Shown piece by piece: positions 34,393 through 43,420 of a DNA stretch of 64,000 bases. The notes under the pieces are model-generated. The model was given only the letters and a program-made list of their open reading frames with translations. It was not told where the DNA came from and did no database searches. The stretch comes from Endozoicomonas sp965198415 (GTDB taxonomy: Bacteria; Pseudomonadota; Gammaproteobacteria; Pseudomonadales; Endozoicomonadaceae): the NCBI GenBank assembly GCA_965198415.1, contig CBDAPN010000032.1, positions 372,001 through 436,000 of the forward strand. Reading direction: 5' to 3'. Numbering within the stretch: position 1 is the stretch's first letter; each line of letters begins with the position of its first letter. The translations under genes were made by a program, and so were the position numbers.

Positions 34393-35917
34393 CGTTACCC
34401 AAAAAGAAAAATCAAGGAGAAGAAAAGAGCCGCTCTCCACCGGCTCGGAATGGACTTTTGAACTACTGGAAATCTATGACCGGGAGTTTGCACGTCTGGC
34501 GGATAAGTTCAGACTTGATACCTACCCCAATCAGATCGAAGTCATCAGCTCCGAGCAGATGCTTGATGCCTACTCCTCGGTAGGCATGCCACTGATGTAC
34601 AGCCATTGGAGCTATGGCAAAACCTTTTTAAGCAATCAGCAAAATTACCAGCGTGGGCAGATGGGTCTGGCCTATGAAATAGTGATTAACTCAAATCCCT
34701 GCATAGCCTACCTGATGGAAGAGAACACCATGCCCATGCAGGCACTGGTGATCGCCCACGCCTGCTATGGCCACAACTCCTTTTTTAAGAACAACTACCT
34801 GTTCCGCCAGTGGACGGATGCCAGCGCAATTATTGACTATTTGCTCTTTGCTAAAAAATACGTTGCCCAGTGCGAAGAGAAATACGGCATTGCAGCGGTA
34901 GAAGAGATTCTTGATGCGGCTCACGCATTGATGAATCAGGGGGTTAACCGCTACGTTCGACCGACTCCCGTCTCCGCCGAACTCGAAAAAGCTCGTTCAC
35001 AGGAGCGTGAAGAGTACATACAGCGCAACCTAAACGACTTATGGCGTACAATTCCGGTGCGTGAAAGCGAAAAAGAACACAAAGAAGTCCGTTTTCCCAA
35101 AGACCCGGAAGAAAACCTGCTTTACTTCATTGAGAAAAATGCTCCCCTGCTTGAAACGTGGCAACGGGAGATCATTCGGATTGTCCGCAAGGTTGCCCAG
35201 TACTTCTATCCCCAGCGTCAGACACAAGTGATGAATGAGGGTTGGGCATCATTCTGGCACTACCACTTGATGCACGAAATGTACGATGAAGGGCTGATAA
35301 CGGAAGGTTTTATCATGGAGTTTTTACACTCCCATTCCAGTGTTGTTTTTCAGCCCGACTTTGATGATCCCCGCTACAGCGGCATCAACCCTTATACGCT
35401 GGGTTTTAATATCTTCCGTGACATTCGCAGAATCTGCGAAAATCCGACCGACGAAGACCGCAGTTGGTTTCCCGATTTAGCGGGCAGCGATTGGCTTGAT
35501 GCCGTGCACTTCGCGATGAAAAACTTTAAGGACGAAGGGTTTATCTTGCAATATCTGTCGCCCAAAGTGATGCGTGATATGCGCCTGTTCAGCATTGATG
35601 ACAACGAAATCAATCCATATCTGGAAATTGATGCCATCCATGATGAAAGTGGCTACCGAAAATTACGAGAAAATTTGGCCGCACAATACAACCTGGGTAA
35701 CCGGGAGCCTAACATTCAGGTGTACAACGTGGATGTAAAAGGCGATCGCTCGCTGACACTGCGCCATTACATGCACAGAGGACGCCCGCTTGATGACAAC
35801 AGCACCCATGAGATCATAAAGCACATACATCGCTTGTGGGGCTTTGATGTGAAGCTGGAGTCAATAGACGACAAAGATATTGTTCAATACACCCACACTC
35901 TACCAAAAGAAAAATAA
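34379..35917 (+). CDS. spoVR: SpoVR family protein (YcgB)
   Basis: A 512-residue protein equal in length to E. coli YcgB (510) and related to Bacillus SpoVR, a spore cortex protein. Conserved blocks are YPNQIEVISSEQMLDAYSSV, HACYGHNSFFKNNYLF, EGWASFWHYHLM, FQPDFDDPRYSGINPYTLG and the C-terminal LRHYMHRGRPL. AGGAGGGA lies five bases before ATG 34379, inside the end of yeaH, so translation is coupled. In a non-sporing Gram-negative cell its role is probably in stress or envelope maintenance along with PrkA and YeaH. Confidence 0.94.
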   Translation: MLEADVTQKEKSRRRKEPLSTGSEWTFELLEIYDREFARLADKFRLDTYPNQIEVISSEQMLDAYSSVGMPLMYSHWSYGKTFLSNQQNYQRGQMGLAYEIVINSNPCIAYLMEENTMPMQALVIAHACYGHNSFFKNNYLFRQWTDASAIIDYLLFAKKYVAQCEEKYGIAAVEEILDAAHALMNQGVNRYVRPTPVSAELEKARSQEREEYIQRNLNDLWRTIPVRESEKEHKEVRFPKDPEENLLYFIEKNAPLLETWQREIIRIVRKVAQYFYPQRQTQVMNEGWASFWHYHLMHEMYDEGLITEGFIMEFLHSHSSVVFQPDFDDPRYSGINPYTLGFNIFRDIRRICENPTDEDRSWFPDLAGSDWLDAVHFAMKNFKDEGFILQYLSPKVMRDMRLFSIDDNEINPYLEIDAIHDESGYRKLRENLAAQYNLGNREPNIQVYNVDVKGDRSLTLRHYMHRGRPLDDNSTHEIIKHIHRLWGFDVKLESIDDKDIVQYTHTLPKEK

Positions 35918-35923
35918 CCTTAA

Positions 35924-35947
35924 GGCGAGGTGGCTAACAGCCTCGCC
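35924..35947 (+). terminator. GC-rich hairpin after spoVR (weak terminator)
   Basis: GGCGAGG and CCTCGCC form a 7-bp stem with a 10-base loop directly after the spoVR stop. No T-run follows, so it may be a rho-dependent end or an mRNA-protecting hairpin. Confidence 0.4.
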
Positions 35948-36128
35948 TGCGAATTCCCGCCTTACTTCCCTAGAGTCAACCCTATTCTAGCGCCCATATT
36001 GCCGAGCGCACTGGCCGAACTTTCTATAAATAAAACCGAGCCTGACAGCAAATGGCAGTAGTACATTAATGCAATCTGTTCGTTATAATGACCAATGCAA
36101 CCAATTATTATACGACAGTGCTATTAAG

Positions 36129-38975
36129 ATGAATGATGCAGTAACCTCCTTTTACCAACAACTTAGCCAACGAATCCCCAAGGCTCGCTTGCTGACCGAC
36201 CCTGCTCGCCTGCTGGCGTTTGGTACTGATGCTTCTTTTTATCGTCTGATTCCCCAACTGGTCGTGCTGGCGGAGTCTGAAGAGGATATTCAGGAAATTT
36301 TAGCACTTTCTGCCCGTTACAACGTGCCGCTGACGTTTCGGGCGGCGGGAACCAGCTTATCGGGTCAGGCTGTAACCGATTCTGTTTTGGTGATTGCCGC
36401 AAACGGTTGGACAGGGCATCGGGTACTCAATAATGGCGAAAAAATCACTCTGCAAGTGGGGGTAGTGGCCTCACAGGCCAATGCGATTCTAGCTCCCCTT
36501 GGCCGAAAAATTGGCCCCGACCCGGCTTCTATAAACACTTGTCGTATAGGTGGTATAGCTGCGAATAATTCAAGCGGTATGTGTTGTGGTGTTGCTCAGA
36601 ATACTTACCATACATTAGACAGTATTCGCCTGCTTCTTGCTGATGGAACCTTACTGGATACCGCAAACGCCGACAACGTAACAGCCTTTCGCCAATCCCA
36701 TAAAAAACTGTTAGACGCTTTGGCCGACTTATCAGAACAGGTCAAAAGTAATTCGCAACTTACCCAGCGCATTCGACACAAGTTCCGTCTGAAAAACACC
36801 ACAGGCTACAGCATCAATGCACTGGTGGATTTTTCCGACCCGGTGGATATGCTCGCGCATTTGATGATTGGCTCAGAAGGCACCCTAAGCTTTATTTCAT
36901 CAGTCACCTACAACACCGTACCGGAATACGCCCATAAGGCTTCGGCGCTGGTGGTGTTTACGGATGTAGCCACCTGTTGCCGCGCAGTGACCGCTCTGAG
37001 TCAGGCGCCGGTGGCAGCGGTTGAACTGATGGATCGCCGGGCAATGGTTTCTGTCGTTGGAAAGCCAGGATTACCGTCGTTTATTAACGAAAACCTTGCT
37101 GAGAACGCCTGTGCGCTGTTGATCGAAACGCGGGCAGAAAACCATGCCCACTTGCAGCAGCAGGTAAATGAAATTCGTCGTGTTATTCAGGAATTTACGG
37201 TACTCGATCAGGTGGATTTTACTGAGGTGCAGTCAGAATACGCAGCACTTTGGGCAATTCGCAAAGGGCTTTTCCCGGCAGTGGGGGCGGTGCGCCAAAT
37301 CGGCACAACGGTGATCATTGAAGATGTGGCGTTTCCAGTAGCGCAGCTGACGGAAGGAGTCATTCGCCTGCAGGCACTGTTTGATGAATTCAACTATGAG
37401 GAAGCGCTGATCTTTGGGCACGCTCTAGAAGGCAACCTGCACTTTGTTTTTACTCAGTCCTTTGATACCCCGCAGGAAATTGAACGTTACCGCCTGTTTA
37501 TGGCGGCGGTGTCGCAGTTGGTGGCGGTGGAGTTTGGCGGCTCTCTTAAAGCTGAACATGGCACCGGGCGCAATATGGCGCCCTTTGTAGAGCTGGAGTG
37601 GGGGCGTGATGCTTATCAGCTCATGCAGTCAGTTAAGCAGTTATTTGACCAAAACAACTTATTAAATCCGGGAGTGATTCTTAACGACGACCCAAATGCC
37701 CACATTACCAACCTAAAGCCCATGCCCGCAGCTGATGAGTTGGTGGATAAATGCATTGAATGCGGTTTTTGTGAACCGGCTTGCCCTTCCCGGGCATTGA
37801 CCCTGACCCCACGCAAACGCATTGTGTTGTGGCGTGAGATTTGTCGTTTGCGTCGGGTTGTTGAAGATAACCTCGCCACCAAAAACGACGAAAGTCGTTT
37901 GAAGGAGTTGGAGAAGGAGTACACTTGGCAGGGGATTGACACCTGTGCCGCCTGCGGGCTCTGTTCGCTGCGTTGCCCGGTAGGAATCAACACCGGAGCG
38001 CTGACGCTTAAGCTGCGTGAGCAAAATAATCGCAAATATCAAAAAACTGCCCAATGGCTGGGAGATCACTTCGGTGGCGTTACCGCCACCGTGCGCGGCG
38101 GCCTAAAAGCGGCAGATGTTGTGCACGGGGTGATTGGCACCGATGCCATGACCGGCGTCAGCCAAGTTTTGCGTAGCGTCAGCAAAGATCGTCTGCCGTT
38201 GTGGAGTCGGGGGATGCCCGGCTCTGCGAAGCAACAGGTGCTGAAGGTCAAAGACGTGACCGATGAGCGACCTGCGGTTGTCTATTTTCCCAGTTGTGCC
38301 AGTCGCAACATGGCGCCAGCGCGAATGGATTTTACTCAAGAACCGCTGGCTGAAGTGGTGATCCGGTTACTGCACAAGTCGGGTTATCGGGTGATTTTTC
38401 CCGATGGGCTGAATAGTCTGTGCTGCGGCCAGCCGTTTCAGTCTAAAGGTCAGGCCGATATCGCCAACAGTAAAGGCAGCGAGCTGCATCAGGCGCTTAT
38501 CCGGGCCAGTGAAAATGGCCGCTGGCCTGTGCTTTTTGATACCAGCAGTTGCACGAATCAAAGTGGCTCACACGACGATAGCCTTAAAGCTTACGACTTG
38601 GTGGAGTTTATCAGCGAACACCTTTTGGATAAGTTAACCCTACAAAAAACCAATGAGCCGGTTATGGTGCATATCCCCTGTAGTTTGCAAAAAAGGGGCG
38701 GTGATGACGCCATTAAACGCATTGTCAGTGCTTGCACCACCGACATGGTGATTCCTGACGAAATCACCTGCTGTGGCTTTGCCGGAGATAAAGGCTTTAA
38801 CACCCCTCAGCTCAATGCCAGCGCCTTGGCACCACTCAAAGCTCAGGTGCCTGATGGGTGTCGGGAAGGGGTTTCGACTAATCGCACATGCGAGATTGGC
38901 CTGAGTCATCATAGCGGTGTGCCTTATCACTCTGTCGCTTATTTACTCGATCGTTGCGTGGTCGCCTCTACGTGA
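36129..38975 (+). CDS. FAD/Fe-S dehydrogenase, D-lactate dehydrogenase (Dld-II) type
   Basis: A 948-residue fusion of GlcD-like and GlcF-like parts. The PCMH FAD-binding domain (about 30-210) has FRAAGTSLSGQAV and IGPDPASINTCRIGGIAANNSSG. The FAD-oxidase C-domain ends with AEHGTGRNMAPFVELEWG. Two 4Fe-4S motifs begin at Cys542 (CIECGFCEPACP) and Cys606 (CAACGLCSLRCP). Two CCG domains follow (Cys765-766, Cys881-882). This architecture is shared by the Dld-II respiratory D-lactate dehydrogenases and by YdiJ-type 2-hydroxyacid dehydrogenases. ATG 36129 (MNDAVTSF) is preferred over 36069. The TRAP transporter just downstream supports a lactate or hydroxyacid substrate, which is inference. Confidence 0.85.
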   Translation: MNDAVTSFYQQLSQRIPKARLLTDPARLLAFGTDASFYRLIPQLVVLAESEEDIQEILALSARYNVPLTFRAAGTSLSGQAVTDSVLVIAANGWTGHRVLNNGEKITLQVGVVASQANAILAPLGRKIGPDPASINTCRIGGIAANNSSGMCCGVAQNTYHTLDSIRLLLADGTLLDTANADNVTAFRQSHKKLLDALADLSEQVKSNSQLTQRIRHKFRLKNTTGYSINALVDFSDPVDMLAHLMIGSEGTLSFISSVTYNTVPEYAHKASALVVFTDVATCCRAVTALSQAPVAAVELMDRRAMVSVVGKPGLPSFINENLAENACALLIETRAENHAHLQQQVNEIRRVIQEFTVLDQVDFTEVQSEYAALWAIRKGLFPAVGAVRQIGTTVIIEDVAFPVAQLTEGVIRLQALFDEFNYEEALIFGHALEGNLHFVFTQSFDTPQEIERYRLFMAAVSQLVAVEFGGSLKAEHGTGRNMAPFVELEWGRDAYQLMQSVKQLFDQNNLLNPGVILNDDPNAHITNLKPMPAADELVDKCIECGFCEPACPSRALTLTPRKRIVLWREICRLRRVVEDNLATKNDESRLKELEKEYTWQGIDTCAACGLCSLRCPVGINTGALTLKLREQNNRKYQKTAQWLGDHFGGVTATVRGGLKAADVVHGVIGTDAMTGVSQVLRSVSKDRLPLWSRGMPGSAKQQVLKVKDVTDERPAVVYFPSCASRNMAPARMDFTQEPLAEVVIRLLHKSGYRVIFPDGLNSLCCGQPFQSKGQADIANSKGSELHQALIRASENGRWPVLFDTSSCTNQSGSHDDSLKAYDLVEFISEHLLDKLTLQKTNEPVMVHIPCSLQKRGGDDAIKRIVSACTTDMVIPDEITCCGFAGDKGFNTPQLNASALAPLKAQVPDGCREGVSTNRTCEIGLSHHSGVPYHSVAYLLDRCVVAST

Positions 38976-38989
38976 TTTTACGTAGAGGC
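38964..38989 (+). promoter_or_regulatory. Perfect 10-bp-stem hairpin spanning a stop codon
   Basis: GCCTCTACGT and ACGTAGAGGC form a perfect 10-bp stem with loop GATTTT, and the dehydrogenase stop codon TGA lies in it. There is no T-run. It probably stabilises or processes the mRNA between the dehydrogenase and dctP and does not end transcription. Confidence 0.55.
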
Positions 38990-39091
38990 AATTAGCGCCA
39001 TTGCTAATGGAGTTTGTTGCGTTTTTCTTTCAGTATTTGCTGCAATTTCAGTAAGACTGAAACCAGCACAATATGAGAGGACACAAAAACA

Positions 39092-40168
39092 ATGATCATC
39101 TCCCTGGCAAAAAAAGTTTTGCTCGCAACGGCGGCATGTACGCTGCTTTTTACGGGCGTTTCACAGGCAGAGCAAAAAGTTTACCGGTTAAAAATGGCGG
39201 AAACCTGGCCGTCAAACTTCCCTATTTTTGGTGATGCGCCACGCAATATGGCGGCCATGGCAGAGAAAATGTCCAATGGTCGCCTGAAAATCACTGTCGA
39301 TTCCAAGAATAAGCACAAGGCGCCTCTGGGTATTTTCGATATGGTCCGTTTCGGGCAATACGACATGGGACACTCGGCGTCTTATTACTGGAAAGGCAAG
39401 GTCGAAAACACCCTGTACTTTACCACCATGCCCTTCGGTATGACTGCTCCGGAGCAGTACGCTTGGTTCTACCACGGCGGCGGTCAGGAGCTGATGAATA
39501 AGGTTTATAACAAGTACAACCTGTTGAGCTTCCCGGGTGGTAATACCGGAAATCAAATGGGTGGCTGGTTTCAAAAAGAGATCAAGTCTGTGGAGGATTT
39601 AAAAGGTCTGAAGATGCGGGTTCCGGGCTTTGCTGGTGAAGTTCTGGCACAGCTGGGTGTTAAACCCACAAACATTCCGGCCGGTGAGTTGTACACGGCG
39701 CTTGAACGACGCACGATTGATGCCTTGGAGTGGGTTGGGCCATCCCTTGACTTGCGAATGGGTTTTCATCAGATCGCTCCTTACTATTACACCGGCTGGC
39801 ATGAGCCCGCTACTGAGTTGCAATTCCTGGTGAATAAACGCACTTGGGATCGTCTTCCTGCCGATCTGCAAGAAATTCTCCGAGTTGCCATGCGTACCGC
39901 AGCATACGACATGTACATTCATTCTTACCACGCTTCTGGCGAGAATCTGGACAAGATGCTCAGCGATTACCCCAATGTTAAGGTCAAAGACTTTCCTGCT
40001 GATGTAATCAAAGCCATGCAGGAAGCAAACGACAAACTGCTGGCTCATAAAGCCGAAAAAGATCCGCTGGCTAAAGAGATTCTGGAGTCTCAGGCGCAGT
40101 ATATGAAAAAAGTACGTCGATGGACTGATATTTCCGACAAAGCTTACCTCAACAACTTCAGTAAGTAG
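39092..40168 (+). CDS. dctP: TRAP transporter substrate-binding protein, DctP family
   Basis: A 358-residue periplasmic binding protein with a cleaved signal peptide (about 1-26, ending SQA-EQ). FPGGNTGNQMGGWFQKEI and the ligand region LKMRVPGFAGEVLAQLG, then ERRTIDALEWVGPSLDL, resemble the TakP/lactate-binding branch, which takes 2-oxoacids or lactate-calcium. Arg and Asn/Gln residues in those blocks usually bind the carboxylate. It precedes dctQ and dctM and follows the FAD/Fe-S dehydrogenase, so uptake and oxidation of one substrate are probably linked. Confidence 0.92.
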   Translation: MIISLAKKVLLATAACTLLFTGVSQAEQKVYRLKMAETWPSNFPIFGDAPRNMAAMAEKMSNGRLKITVDSKNKHKAPLGIFDMVRFGQYDMGHSASYYWKGKVENTLYFTTMPFGMTAPEQYAWFYHGGGQELMNKVYNKYNLLSFPGGNTGNQMGGWFQKEIKSVEDLKGLKMRVPGFAGEVLAQLGVKPTNIPAGELYTALERRTIDALEWVGPSLDLRMGFHQIAPYYYTGWHEPATELQFLVNKRTWDRLPADLQEILRVAMRTAAYDMYIHSYHASGENLDKMLSDYPNVKVKDFPADVIKAMQEANDKLLAHKAEKDPLAKEILESQAQYMKKVRRWTDISDKAYLNNFSK

Positions 40169-40179
40169 TGATAGTGTTT

Positions 40180-40212
40180 CGGCGGCTTCTGGCCGCCGAT
40201 TATCAGTTTTTT
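40180..40212 (+). terminator. Intercistronic hairpin after dctP (leaky terminator)
   Basis: CGGCGGC-TTCTG-GCCGCCG (40180-40198) is followed after eight bases by six T. Its place between the binding protein and membrane genes suits partial termination, giving more binding protein than permease. Confidence 0.6.
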
Positions 40213-40228
40213 GTAAGGAGAGAAAATT

Positions 40229-40756
40229 ATGCTGGTGCAGTGCGAAGACCTGCTTAACCGGTTCTCCGATCTTCTGGGTAAACTAGCCGCTTTTCTTTTT
40301 ATCCTGTTGATTTTCAATGTGTTCTACGACGTTGTAGCACGCTACTTATTCAATGATGTGTCGATTGGTATGCAAGAACTGGAGTGGCATCTTTTTGCCG
40401 CTATGTTCATGCTTGGCGTGCCTTATACCTTGCGCGCGGGTGGCCATGTTCGAGTGGATCTGATTTATGAGCGCCTTTCAGTAAAAAACAAAGCGCTGAT
40501 TGATCTGTTTGGAGTGCTGCTTTTGCTGTTGCCTTTCACTCTGCTGGTCGGCTATTACGGCGTTGGTTTTGCCCGGGAAGCCTATGCACTCGGTGAAACC
40601 TCGGCTGACCCGGGTGGTCTACCGTATCGCTGGCTTATCAAGGCTGTCATTCCGTTTTCCTTTTTCTCTATGGCCATCAGTGGGCTGGCGATGTTGTTAC
40701 GCAGCATCAATATTCTGACGGGGAAACACTCGGATGCTATGCCGTCACAGCTCTAA
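40229..40756 (+). CDS. dctQ: TRAP transporter small permease, DctQ family
   Basis: A 175-residue membrane protein with four helices, the usual small subunit of TRAP transporters. Family features are NVFYDVVARYLFNDVSIGMQELEWHLFAAMFMLG, the central Glu-Trp, and HVRVDLIYERL. GGAG precedes ATG 40229. It sits between dctP and dctM. Confidence 0.92.
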   Translation: MLVQCEDLLNRFSDLLGKLAAFLFILLIFNVFYDVVARYLFNDVSIGMQELEWHLFAAMFMLGVPYTLRAGGHVRVDLIYERLSVKNKALIDLFGVLLLLLPFTLLVGYYGVGFAREAYALGETSADPGGLPYRWLIKAVIPFSFFSMAISGLAMLLRSINILTGKHSDAMPSQL

Positions 40757-40816
40757 TGTAAAAACGTCATTCCCTTTGATCTGGGAAAGAGACAAAAATA
40801 AGCCGGGAAATGATTC

Positions 40817-42106
40817 ATGATTGGTATCGTTATGTTTTTTGCGGCCCTGGTGATGCTGTTATTCGGCTTCCCGGTGGCCTTCACCTTTGGCGGTGTGGCG
40901 CTGATTTTTGGCGTCTGGGCTGAAGGTATGGATATATTTGCGTTTATGCCGTTTCGTATCCAGAGCATTATGGAAAATGTGGTATTGATGGCGGTGCCGC
41001 TGTTTGTATTTATGGGTATTGTGCTGCAAAAGACCAAGTTGGCCGAACAGCTGCTGGAGTCTATGGGCAAGTTGTTTGGTGGCGTGCGTGGCGGGCTTGC
41101 CATTTCTACTGTGTTAGTGGGTGCACTGCTGGCGGCGTCTACCGGCGTTGTGGGTGCCTCGGTGGTGGCCATGGGGCTTATTTCTCTGCCCGTGATGCTC
41201 AAATACCAATACGACAAATCGCTCGCTTGTGGAACTATTTGTGCATCGGGAACATTAGGGCAGATTATTCCTCCCTCGATCATTCTGATCATTCTTGGGG
41301 ACGTCATGGGCATTCCGGTGGGCGATCTGTTTGAAGCGGCTGTAGGGCCGGGTTTTATCCTTATTTTTGCCTATATTGCCTACATTGTTGTTTACTCCTG
41401 GTTGCGGCCTGAGTCTGCACCGGCTCTGCCATTAGACGACGATTTAGATAGCAGACAGCAGCAGTATGTTAAAGCCATCAAGTCGATCATTCCGCCATTG
41501 GCGTTGATTCTGGTAGTGCTGGGTTCTATTTTTGCCGGTATTGCCACACCGACGGAGTCCTCCGCCCTTGGCTGTGTTGGTGCGTTGGTATTATCGGTAT
41601 TTTACCGGCAATTCAGCTGGAAAATGGTGTACGACTCGGCGCTGGAAACGGTAAAAGTCTCCGCCATGGTATTTGCCATACTGCTCGGTGCTACAGCGTT
41701 TTCCATGGCGTTTACTTACACCGGTGGCGACTACATTGTTGAGGAGGTTCTCTCTGGTCTACCCGGCGGAGCAACCGGCTTTTTGCTGTTGTCTATGCTG
41801 GCGATTCTGGTGCTTGGGTTCTTTATTGACTTTGTGGAGATCAGCTTCATTATCGTGCCGATTCTGGCACCCGTAGCAGATGCTCTGGGCATTGCTCCGG
41901 TTTGGTTTGCCATTTTGATTGCCATGAACCTGCAGACCTCTTTCCTGACGCCCCCTTTTGGCTTCAGCCTGTTCTATCTGAAAGGCGTTTCACCGCCCTC
42001 GGTTACGACTGTTGATATTTATAAAGGTGTGGTGCCGTTTATTTTGATACAGGTTGCTGTGGTTATTTCCATACTGTTGTTCCCTGGTTTTTACGGGTTA
42101 AATTAG
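40817..42106 (+). CDS. dctM: TRAP transporter large permease, DctM family
   Basis: A 429-residue protein with about twelve helices that carries solute in exchange for sodium ions. DctM patterns are GFPVAFTFGG, VPLFVFMGIVLQKT, GLAISTVLVGALLAASTGVVGASVV, CASGTLGQIIPPSIILIILG, GIATPTESSALGCVGAL and the C-terminal LQTSFLTPPFGFSLFYLKG. It is the last gene of the dehydrogenase-dctPQM unit. A hairpin CGGATCG-TTTTG-CGATCCG follows at 42124-42142. Confidence 0.95.
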   Translation: MIGIVMFFAALVMLLFGFPVAFTFGGVALIFGVWAEGMDIFAFMPFRIQSIMENVVLMAVPLFVFMGIVLQKTKLAEQLLESMGKLFGGVRGGLAISTVLVGALLAASTGVVGASVVAMGLISLPVMLKYQYDKSLACGTICASGTLGQIIPPSIILIILGDVMGIPVGDLFEAAVGPGFILIFAYIAYIVVYSWLRPESAPALPLDDDLDSRQQQYVKAIKSIIPPLALILVVLGSIFAGIATPTESSALGCVGALVLSVFYRQFSWKMVYDSALETVKVSAMVFAILLGATAFSMAFTYTGGDYIVEEVLSGLPGGATGFLLLSMLAILVLGFFIDFVEISFIIVPILAPVADALGIAPVWFAILIAMNLQTSFLTPPFGFSLFYLKGVSPPSVTTVDIYKGVVPFILIQVAVVISILLFPGFYGLN

Positions 42107-42123
42107 ATCGTCGTATACAGCAT

Positions 42124-42142
42124 CGGATCGTTTTGCGATCCG
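42124..42142. terminator. Hairpin between convergent dctM and CsgG-like genes
   Basis: A 7-bp perfect stem with loop TTTTG lies 18 bases after the dctM stop. No T-run follows on either side, so termination here is plausible but not certain. Confidence 0.4.
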
Positions 42143-42233
42143 TATGCGGGGCTTTGCCAAGACCTCTGACTATTCAAACTCCAGAATGACGCTGGCCTCG
42201 TTCTCATCCATGGGAGCGAGGCATCGGGGAGTG

Positions 42234-43409
42234 CTAGAGAATAACCCCTCCGGCGTTTGGTACAACCACGTCACTCTTGGGTGCGGGTTTTTGTCTTACC
42301 CGTTGCCCTGCACTGCGCCCAGTCCGGGCAATGAAGCCGGGTTGGATAGCGCCTGAATCCCCCTCAATCACTTTGGCGTAGGCTATCTTAGCCTCAACAC
42401 GAGTGACTTTAACGGCGGCAATGCGAGTTTCTTGTTGCCCCAGCGGCTCTTTGGTGTAAGGGTCAATAATCGTTTCACCAAGGGCAAAAATATCGAACAA
42501 GCTACCACGCTGAATGGTTTTACCGCCCTGATTCAAAATCACCTGCCCACTGCCAGAGTGCACCACCCGCAATGGGTAGATATTTTCCAGCAATTCTGCC
42601 GAAAGTTTTCTGGCTGTTGCCTGTGCGGCTCGTTCAAGGCTGCCCACATTGTTCAGAGTGACCGACACGGTATCGGACCACTTAACTTGGCGTGTCGGCA
42701 CCGCAATGACCTGATAACGCACCTGGGCGGTGGTGCGAACGTGGCTCTCTTTTTCACCGGTTAACCCAACGCTGGTGGTCCAACGATGCACTTTGGCTTT
42801 GTCGATACTGCCAACGACGATGTAGTCCAACCCAAGCACCTGCCCCAGTCGTGCTTTTTCGGCCACGGGAACGTCGTCACTTTGCCAGAGTGATTTTTCC
42901 GCTTGATACGCCTGCTCGTGTTGACGATCCAAAACGGCAAAGCGCCGGCTTTGCACCAGCTGCTCTTGCACCTGACGGGTGACCATTTTGCGAAACACTT
43001 TACCGCCGGTAAATGGCAGAATGGCAATTCGACGACGATTATTCGACGCCAAACCGGGCGCCTTGTACTGATGCACCTTCACACTCAACCTGACAGAACA
43101 GCCATTTTCCCGGCATTGGCTATCAAGCACGTCATACCCCGCAATTTGCCCTTTTGCCTTCAGTTCAGTCCCTCTGGCAACTTCAATGCGGGTATCACTT
43201 TCACCATTAACTCTTGCCTGTGCCGAAGCGGTGATCTGCTGGCTGTTGATGTCAATGCCTTTTACTTGCCGGATCGCCTGAACCAGCGCCTGCTCAATTG
43301 CGGTTTCTTTGGTCAGGCCAGAACCATCGACCTGAACAGTGACCACCTCAGCCAGTGTCGGCATACTCAAGCAAAGGGAGGTCATCAAGGTTATTATTCT
43401 TTGCTTCAT
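42234..43409 (-). CDS. CsgG-domain envelope protein
   Basis: A 391-residue exported protein. The signal peptide (MKQRIITLMTSLCLSMPTLA) lacks a lipobox cysteine. After an N-terminal domain (about 22-130) comes a CsgG/LpoB-like fold: RRRIAILPFTGGKV, QVQEQLVQSRRFAVLDRQ, LGLDYIVVGSIDKAK and RYQVIAVPTRQVKWSDTVSV. A C-terminal region with RGSLFDIFALGETIIDP follows. CsgG-type domains form outer-membrane pores or bind partner enzymes. GGAG is eight bases before ATG 43409. It is the last gene of a four-gene minus-strand operon with a DUF6844-like protein, an LpoB-like lipoprotein and a COG3014-like lipoprotein. Confidence 0.8.
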   Translation of the reverse strand: MKQRIITLMTSLCLSMPTLAEVVTVQVDGSGLTKETAIEQALVQAIRQVKGIDINSQQITASAQARVNGESDTRIEVARGTELKAKGQIAGYDVLDSQCRENGCSVRLSVKVHQYKAPGLASNNRRRIAILPFTGGKVFRKMVTRQVQEQLVQSRRFAVLDRQHEQAYQAEKSLWQSDDVPVAEKARLGQVLGLDYIVVGSIDKAKVHRWTTSVGLTGEKESHVRTTAQVRYQVIAVPTRQVKWSDTVSVTLNNVGSLERAAQATARKLSAELLENIYPLRVVHSGSGQVILNQGGKTIQRGSLFDIFALGETIIDPYTKEPLGQQETRIAAVKVTRVEAKIAYAKVIEGDSGAIQPGFIARTGRSAGQRVRQKPAPKSDVVVPNAGGVIL

Positions 43410-43420
43410 TATTTGCTCCA

